24,156 nucleotides of DNA from JBOGFC01 sp050742155 (lineage in GTDB: Bacteria; Actinomycetota; Acidimicrobiia; Spongiisociales; JALYHC01), in NCBI GenBank assembly GCA_050742155.1, contig JBOGFC010000082.1, forward strand, positions 1 to 24,156, read 5' to 3'. The position numbers and the translations under genes were made by a program. Below the pieces are notes generated by a model. That model ran no database searches. It was not told the origin of the DNA and worked only from the letters and a program-made list of their open reading frames with translations. This document shows, piece by piece, positions 21,535 through 24,156 of the stretch. Every line of letters starts with the position of its first letter. The first letter of the stretch is position 1.

Positions 21535-22277
21535 GCTGGCCCGAGTCGGAGGCCGAGCGCCTGCTGGCCGAGGAGCTGGGGGCCGAGGTCGTGTACGAAG
21601 GGGAAAGCCCACCGCCCGGCTGGCCGCCTCACCCCGACGCGCTCATCTTCCCTACCGAGCTGGAGCTGGCCCGCCGGGCCGTGGAGGAGGCCGAGCCACC
21701 CAAGCCCTACGCCGCGCCAGCGCTTCGTGTGCTGAGCCCCGAGGAGGAGGGCCGGATGCTCGACGAGCTACAGGGACGAGACCCGGACATTGACGAGGTC
21801 CTGGCGGCTGGGGAGCCGGATCGCGCTTGGCTGGTGCCCGGTCTGCTGGATCGGGGCGAGCGGCTGATCCTGACCGGGCCGGAGGGGGCCGGAAAATCCA
21901 CCCTCCTGCTCCAGCTCGCCGTTCAGCTCGCCACCGGTATACACCCGTTCAGCTTGGCGCCCATCGACCCGGTGCGGGTGCTCCTGATCGACCTGGAGAA
22001 TTCCGCCCGGCACGTCCGCCGCCAGCTACGACCGCTGCGCGTCCAAGCCGGGAACCGTCTCGATCCGCGCTACGTCGTGCCCGTGGTGCGGTCCGAAGGC
22101 GTAGACGTACTCCACCGGCCCGACGCCGAGTGGCTGGCCGAACGGGTGGCGGTCAACGGGCCGGACGTGCTGATTTGCGGTCCGCTGTACAAGCTGGCCG
22201 GAGGTGATCCAACTTCGGAAGAAGTGGCTCGGCGCGTAGCCGGACTTCTCGACCGGTTCCGGGTGGAGTTCGGGTAA
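21531..22277 (+). CDS. RepA/AAA_25-type ATPase, N-terminal part, cut by an in-frame stop
   Basis: The 248-aa product has an N-terminal extension of about 95 residues. A RecA-like ATPase core follows: RLILTGPEGAGKSTLLLQLA with Walker A GPEGAGKST at 116-124, RVLLIDLEN at 149-157 (Walker B), and PDVLICGPLYKLAGGDPTSE near 211-230. These features are those of RepA-like hexameric helicases of plasmids and integrative elements. It stops at TAA 22275-22277 right after DRFRVEFG. The following codons in the same frame continue the family sequence (see the next entry), so the protein is probably truncated before its last third. The ATPase motifs are intact. Alternatives are readthrough, sequencing error or true decay. 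Confidence 0.8.
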   Translation: MSWPESEAERLLAEELGAEVVYEGESPPPGWPPHPDALIFPTELELARRAVEEAEPPKPYAAPALRVLSPEEEGRMLDELQGRDPDIDEVLAAGEPDRAWLVPGLLDRGERLILTGPEGAGKSTLLLQLAVQLATGIHPFSLAPIDPVRVLLIDLENSARHVRRQLRPLRVQAGNRLDPRYVVPVVRSEGVDVLHRPDAEWLAERVAVNGPDVLICGPLYKLAGGDPTSEEVARRVAGLLDRFRVEFG

Positions 22278-22283
22278 ACCGTT

Positions 22284-22652
22284 TTGATCGAGGCCCACCA
22301 GCCCTACGGGAGCAGCGTTGGAGCCCGGCCACGCCGCCCGTACGGTGCCTCACTTTGGAGCCGGTGGCCCGATTTTGGGTTGAACCTCTCTCCTCATGGA
22401 GTCGTCACCCACTGGCGGGGAGCCCGTGATGAGAGGGAGTGGCCGGCCGTGCTCATTCGTGGTGGGGAGTGGCCGTGGACTGCGGCCGCCGCCTCGGGCG
22501 AGGCGCTTTGGGGCCGGATCGTCGAGTTCCTGGAGACCGCCGACGGGAGGCCGTCGATGCGTGGCCTCGCCTCGGCCTTGGGGGCGTCGAAGTCATCCGT
22601 CCAGCGAGCGCTCGACGCACACCGGGCAGAGTGGGAGGAGCTGTTCGGGTGA
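22284..22652 (+). pseudogene. C-terminal remainder of the AAA_25 ATPase gene, downstream of the TAA
   Basis: This is in the same frame as the preceding gene, separated only by the TAA and two codons. It begins LIEAHQPYGSS and includes RWPDFGLNL and VTHWRGARDEREWPAV. These match what follows the sensor strand in AAA_25/RepA-like ATPases (an EAH motif and a tryptophan-arginine stretch). A C-terminal winged-helix segment follows (PSMRGLASALGASKSSVQRA), probably DNA-binding. No ribosome-binding site stands before the TTG at 22284 or other internal starts, so separate translation is doubtful. Together, 21531-22652 would encode about 373 aa. It is listed as a pseudogene fragment because of the stop codon. 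Confidence 0.7.
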
Positions 22653-22654
22653 AG

Positions 22655-22798
22655 GTGTCCCAGTGTCCCACGGAACTGTCCCAGGCCATTGAGCAGGGAA
22701 AACGGGTCTTGGGACACTTCGACTGTCCCAAGAGCACAAAATCCCTGCTCAGAAGGGTGTCCCAGTGTCCCTTATAAGAAGGAGAGGCGGCTGGGACA
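22655..22798. repeat. Cluster of eight TGTCCC(A) motifs (iteron-like)
   Basis: Six copies lie on the plus strand, starting at 22656, 22664, 22677, 22724, 22758 and 22766. Two lie on the minus strand (22710-22716 and 22792-22798). The double unit GTGTCCCAGTGTCCC occurs twice, at 22655-22669 and 22757-22771. A perfect inverted pair (TTGGGACA 22709-22716, TGTCCCAA 22724-22731) is nested inside another (GAGCAGGGA 22691-22699, TCCCTGCTC 22742-22750). The cluster follows the RepA-like gene directly. It could be a replication origin with iterons or a multi-site operator. Confidence 0.7.
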
Positions 22799-22821
22799 GC
22801 CAGCCCGCCGCCCTCCTTATA
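22773..22821. repeat. Large imperfect stem-loop beside the TGTCCC cluster
   Basis: TATAAG (22773-22778) pairs with CTTATA (22816-22821), and GGCGGC (22786-22791) pairs with GCCGCC (22807-22812), with small bulges. The result is a long stem with a short loop. It borders the TGTCCC cluster. A role in origin structure, termination or attenuation is possible; none is proven. Confidence 0.55.
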
Positions 22822-22860
22822 GGCGGCCGGTCAGCGGCGGATTCCCAATCCACTGTTTCG

Positions 22861-22891
22861 CCGAAAAGCGGCTCCCTGCTTGCGGTTTCGG
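22861..22891. repeat. 31-bp dyad 1 (CCGAAA...TTTCGG), related to the att core geometry
   Basis: Outer arms CCGAAAAGCGGC (22861-22872) and TTGCGGTTTCGG (22880-22891) surround a 7-bp centre, TCCCTGC. The total length and spacing equal those of the att core dyads, whose centre is TCCCCGT. Only the outer six bases of the arms are perfectly inverted. Confidence 0.5.
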
Positions 22892-22937
22892 CCGTCCTGC
22901 TACCGAACGCTACCGGGATCGAACGGAACCGAAGCCG

Positions 22938-22968
22938 CCGAAATCCCTTACGGCACAAGGGGTTTCGG
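22938..22968. repeat. 31-bp dyad 2, inverted att-core-like site
   Basis: Arms CCGAAATCCCTT (22938-22949) and AAGGGGTTTCGG (22957-22968) are a near-perfect 12-bp inverted repeat around the 7-bp centre ACGGCAC. The inverse of 22937-22953 matches the att segment CCGTAAGGCATTTCGGC (18302-18318) at 16 of 17 bases. Dyad 2 lies exactly 77 bp from dyad 1. Between them, 22898-22915 resembles the doubled GCTACC motif of att. It may be an integrase/excisionase site, an operator for the next gene, or a decayed att. Confidence 0.6.
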
Positions 22969-22987
22969 CCAGTCAGAGAGGAGAGAT

Positions 22988-23185
22988 ATGGACGATGAGA
23001 TCATTGAGCTGGTCGAGCGCCTCCGCCGGGAGCTGAAGGCCGAGGCCCGCCGGTTAATCCGCCGGGCGTGGGCCGAGCTTCCCGCCTCGGACCGCCGACG
23101 ACTGCTGAAACCCGCTGGCGACCGCCAGCAGTACGAGGCCGGGAAGCGGAAGGCTGAGGAGCTGTTCGGAGGGGAGGCTGCATGA
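22988..23185 (+). CDS. Small helical protein of unknown function
   Basis: I do not recognise a family. The ATG at 22988 follows GAGGAGAG and gives 65 aa, highly charged and probably helical (IIELVERLRRELKAEARRLI, then DRRRLLKPAGDRQQY). An in-frame start at 22880 has no ribosome-binding site and would run through the dyad repeats, so it is rejected. Its stop overlaps the next gene by 4 nt, making it the first gene of a coupled operon downstream of the repeat-rich region. Confidence 0.66.
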   Translation: MDDEIIELVERLRRELKAEARRLIRRAWAELPASDRRRLLKPAGDRQQYEAGKRKAEELFGGEAA

Positions 23186-23751
23186 GTGAGCACCCGATCA
23201 TTGCCGAGCATCTACGCGATTGGCGGGAGGAGCTGGCGAAGATGGAGGAGGCCGCTGCGCGCTTCCACAAGCGCAAGGCCCGAGAGCAGGAGGCGTACGA
23301 GGAGCGGATGGCCGCCTGGCGAGAGGAGCGGTCGGCCGCCTACCAGCGGGGCGATGAGGTTCCCCCACCTCCCGAGCCTCCACCGGCCGAGCCGGATCAG
23401 GCCGCGCACTACCTGGAGCGGCGCCGCCAGCTCAGGGAGCAGAGGAAGGCCATCCTGGCCTGCCACCGAGACGAGATCGAGGAACGAGCCGCTCGGCGGG
23501 AGGAGGAGCTGGCGGCTGAGGCACGAGCGACCATCGAGAAGCTGCGGCCCCTCGCCGAGGAGCTGGCCGAGCTGGGCCGGGCCGTCTCGGAGGCGAGGAT
23601 CGCCGACCAGGGATCGGGGGCGCCCGCCAGTCGCACGCGGTTCGATGTAGCTCAGCTCGTGGAGGCGGTCGAGCTGGGCCAGTCGCCGGTGCTCCATCCC
23701 GCTCCGAGCTTGACCATGCCCAAGGCCGCCGCGAGTACGAGGAGGTTCTGA
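23182..23751 (+). CDS. Coiled-coil protein of unknown function
   Basis: The 189-aa product is dominated by charged heptad-like helices (DWREELAKMEEAAARFHKRK; AHYLERRRQLREQRKAILAC; ARREEELAAEARATIEKLRP). A Pro/Glu-rich loop near residues 59-72 interrupts them, and the C-terminus is less ordered. No enzyme motif is visible. ATGA overlaps the gene upstream, and its TGA overlaps the next ATG. Such proteins are common in element operons and may be structural or partner-binding; function is unknown. Confidence 0.68.
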   Translation: MSEHPIIAEHLRDWREELAKMEEAAARFHKRKAREQEAYEERMAAWREERSAAYQRGDEVPPPPEPPPAEPDQAAHYLERRRQLREQRKAILACHRDEIEERAARREEELAAEARATIEKLRPLAEELAELGRAVSEARIADQGSGAPASRTRFDVAQLVEAVELGQSPVLHPAPSLTMPKAAASTRRF

Positions 23752-23927
23752 TGGCGAGGACCTGGGGCCGAGGCCCCTTCCCGGCGATGCGGTACTGGCG
23801 GCAGTACGTTGGAGCCGCCCGCCGGTTCCCGGAGCCGAGCGGGCCGATCGCCGAGGAGCAGCAGCGCCAGTGGCGACGCTTCCCCTTGGCCGCCGAGCGT
23901 GAAGTGACGAAGCTTCCCACCCGATGA
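23751..23927 (+). CDS. Small basic Trp/Arg-rich protein of unknown function
   Basis: This 58-aa frame starts in a TGATG overlap and has GGAGG 6 nt before the ATG. It encodes an arginine- and tryptophan-rich peptide (MARTWGRGPFPAMRYWRQYV, with QRQWRRFPL later). Its stop overlaps the next start by 4 nt (ATGA). The good ribosome-binding site and double coupling argue that it is translated even though it is short. I see no known domain; a nucleic-acid or protein-binding peptide is possible. Confidence 0.55.
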   Translation: MARTWGRGPFPAMRYWRQYVGAARRFPEPSGPIAEEQQRQWRRFPLAAEREVTKLPTR

Positions 23928-24156
23928 GCAATGGAGCCCGCTTCGGAGCTGGAGGGAGCGGTCCGAAGTGCCGGGGAACCCGAACTGACGGGGAGGGATG
24001 CGGAGCCTCCATCGTCGGGGCGAGCGGCTACTGACTTCACGCATGACCCGCAGCGAGTCGAGGAACGTCGGGAGGCCCGGCGGCGGGGAGGGAAGGCGTC
24101 GGCCAAGGTGGTGCGCATTCGCCGCCTGGCTCCTCCGGCCCTGCTCGACGTGTACG
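23924..24156 (+). pseudogene. Zinc-finger element protein broken by a +1 frameshift (partial at window end)
   Basis: From ATG 23924 the frame gives a short Gly-rich start, then C16-x9-C26-x10-Y and a stop at TGA 24032-24034. Moving one base forward at TGAC (24032-24035), the next frame continues F-T-H-DPQRVEERREARRRGG and then VRIRRLAPPALLDVY to the end. Reading TGC for TGAC restores C37-F-T-H40. That completes the C-x9-C-x10-C-x2-H pattern of small zinc-finger proteins, which is typically followed by a basic RRGG helix. The match at the exact break point makes a single extra A the simplest explanation. An overlapping ATG at 23931 opens the second frame but loses the first cysteines. The gene continues beyond the window. 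Confidence 0.62.

Noticed and set aside
22938..22968. Dyad 2 as a functional att partner for the sites near the tRNA.
   Set aside because: Its 7-bp centre (ACGGCAC) differs from that of att (TCCCCGT), and tyrosine recombinases normally need matching overlaps; it is reported only as a related site.
22880..22987. A longer form of the 65-aa protein starting at 22880.
   Set aside because: There is no ribosome-binding site, and the added residues are encoded by the dyad repeats.

Overview
The window is high-GC bacterial chromosome whose gene content and order fit an actinobacterium. The order is hrcA-dnaJ-rsmE, a BldD-type regulator, hinT, phoH, a PgpH-type HD phosphohydrolase, ybeY, a CBS/CorC protein, era, recO, uppS, glyS, dnaG and rpoD. 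The BldD-like regulator and several apparently leaderless promoters point to Actinomycetota. The PgpH homologue and the short rpoD suggest a deep lineage such as Acidimicrobiia, but that placement is inference.

Layout. Positions 1-17749 are core chromosome, almost all on the plus strand. Genes are packed tightly, with many ATGA/GTGA stop-start overlaps. The functions are protein folding (hrcA, dnaJ), ribosome and rRNA work (rsmE, ybeY, era), replication, repair and transcription (recO, dnaG, rpoD), envelope lipid synthesis (uppS) and translation (glyS). A complete lutABC lactate-oxidation operon sits between era and recO, followed by a small membrane-protein gene on the minus strand. Positions 17750-18282 form a transition zone: a cluster of CCTCCCC/GGGGAGG hairpins, a minus-strand YtxH-like gene and tRNA-Asn(GTT).

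From the 3' end of the tRNA to the window end is an integrated mobile element; its right end lies outside the window. A 103-bp direct repeat, differing at two positions, occurs at the tRNA end (18278-18380) and again beside the integrase gene (19225-19327). A single DUF4352-type gene is trapped between the copies. Next come a minus-strand pair (XRE regulator and tyrosine integrase) and a divergent plus-strand operon (small XRE regulator, excisionase-like HTH protein, RepA/AAA_25-type ATPase). After these is a 335-bp non-coding region dense in repeats (eight TGTCCC motifs, stem-loops and two 31-bp dyads related to the att core), then a tightly coupled operon of small genes.

The element carries two apparent lesions. 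An in-frame TAA splits the ATPase gene at 22275-22277. A +1 frameshift at about 24032-24035 breaks a small C-x9-C-x10-C-x2-H zinc-finger protein exactly at its third cysteine. The most notable points are the tandem att architecture with a one-gene insert, the shared 12-7-12 dyad geometry in att and in the origin-like region, and the two broken genes.
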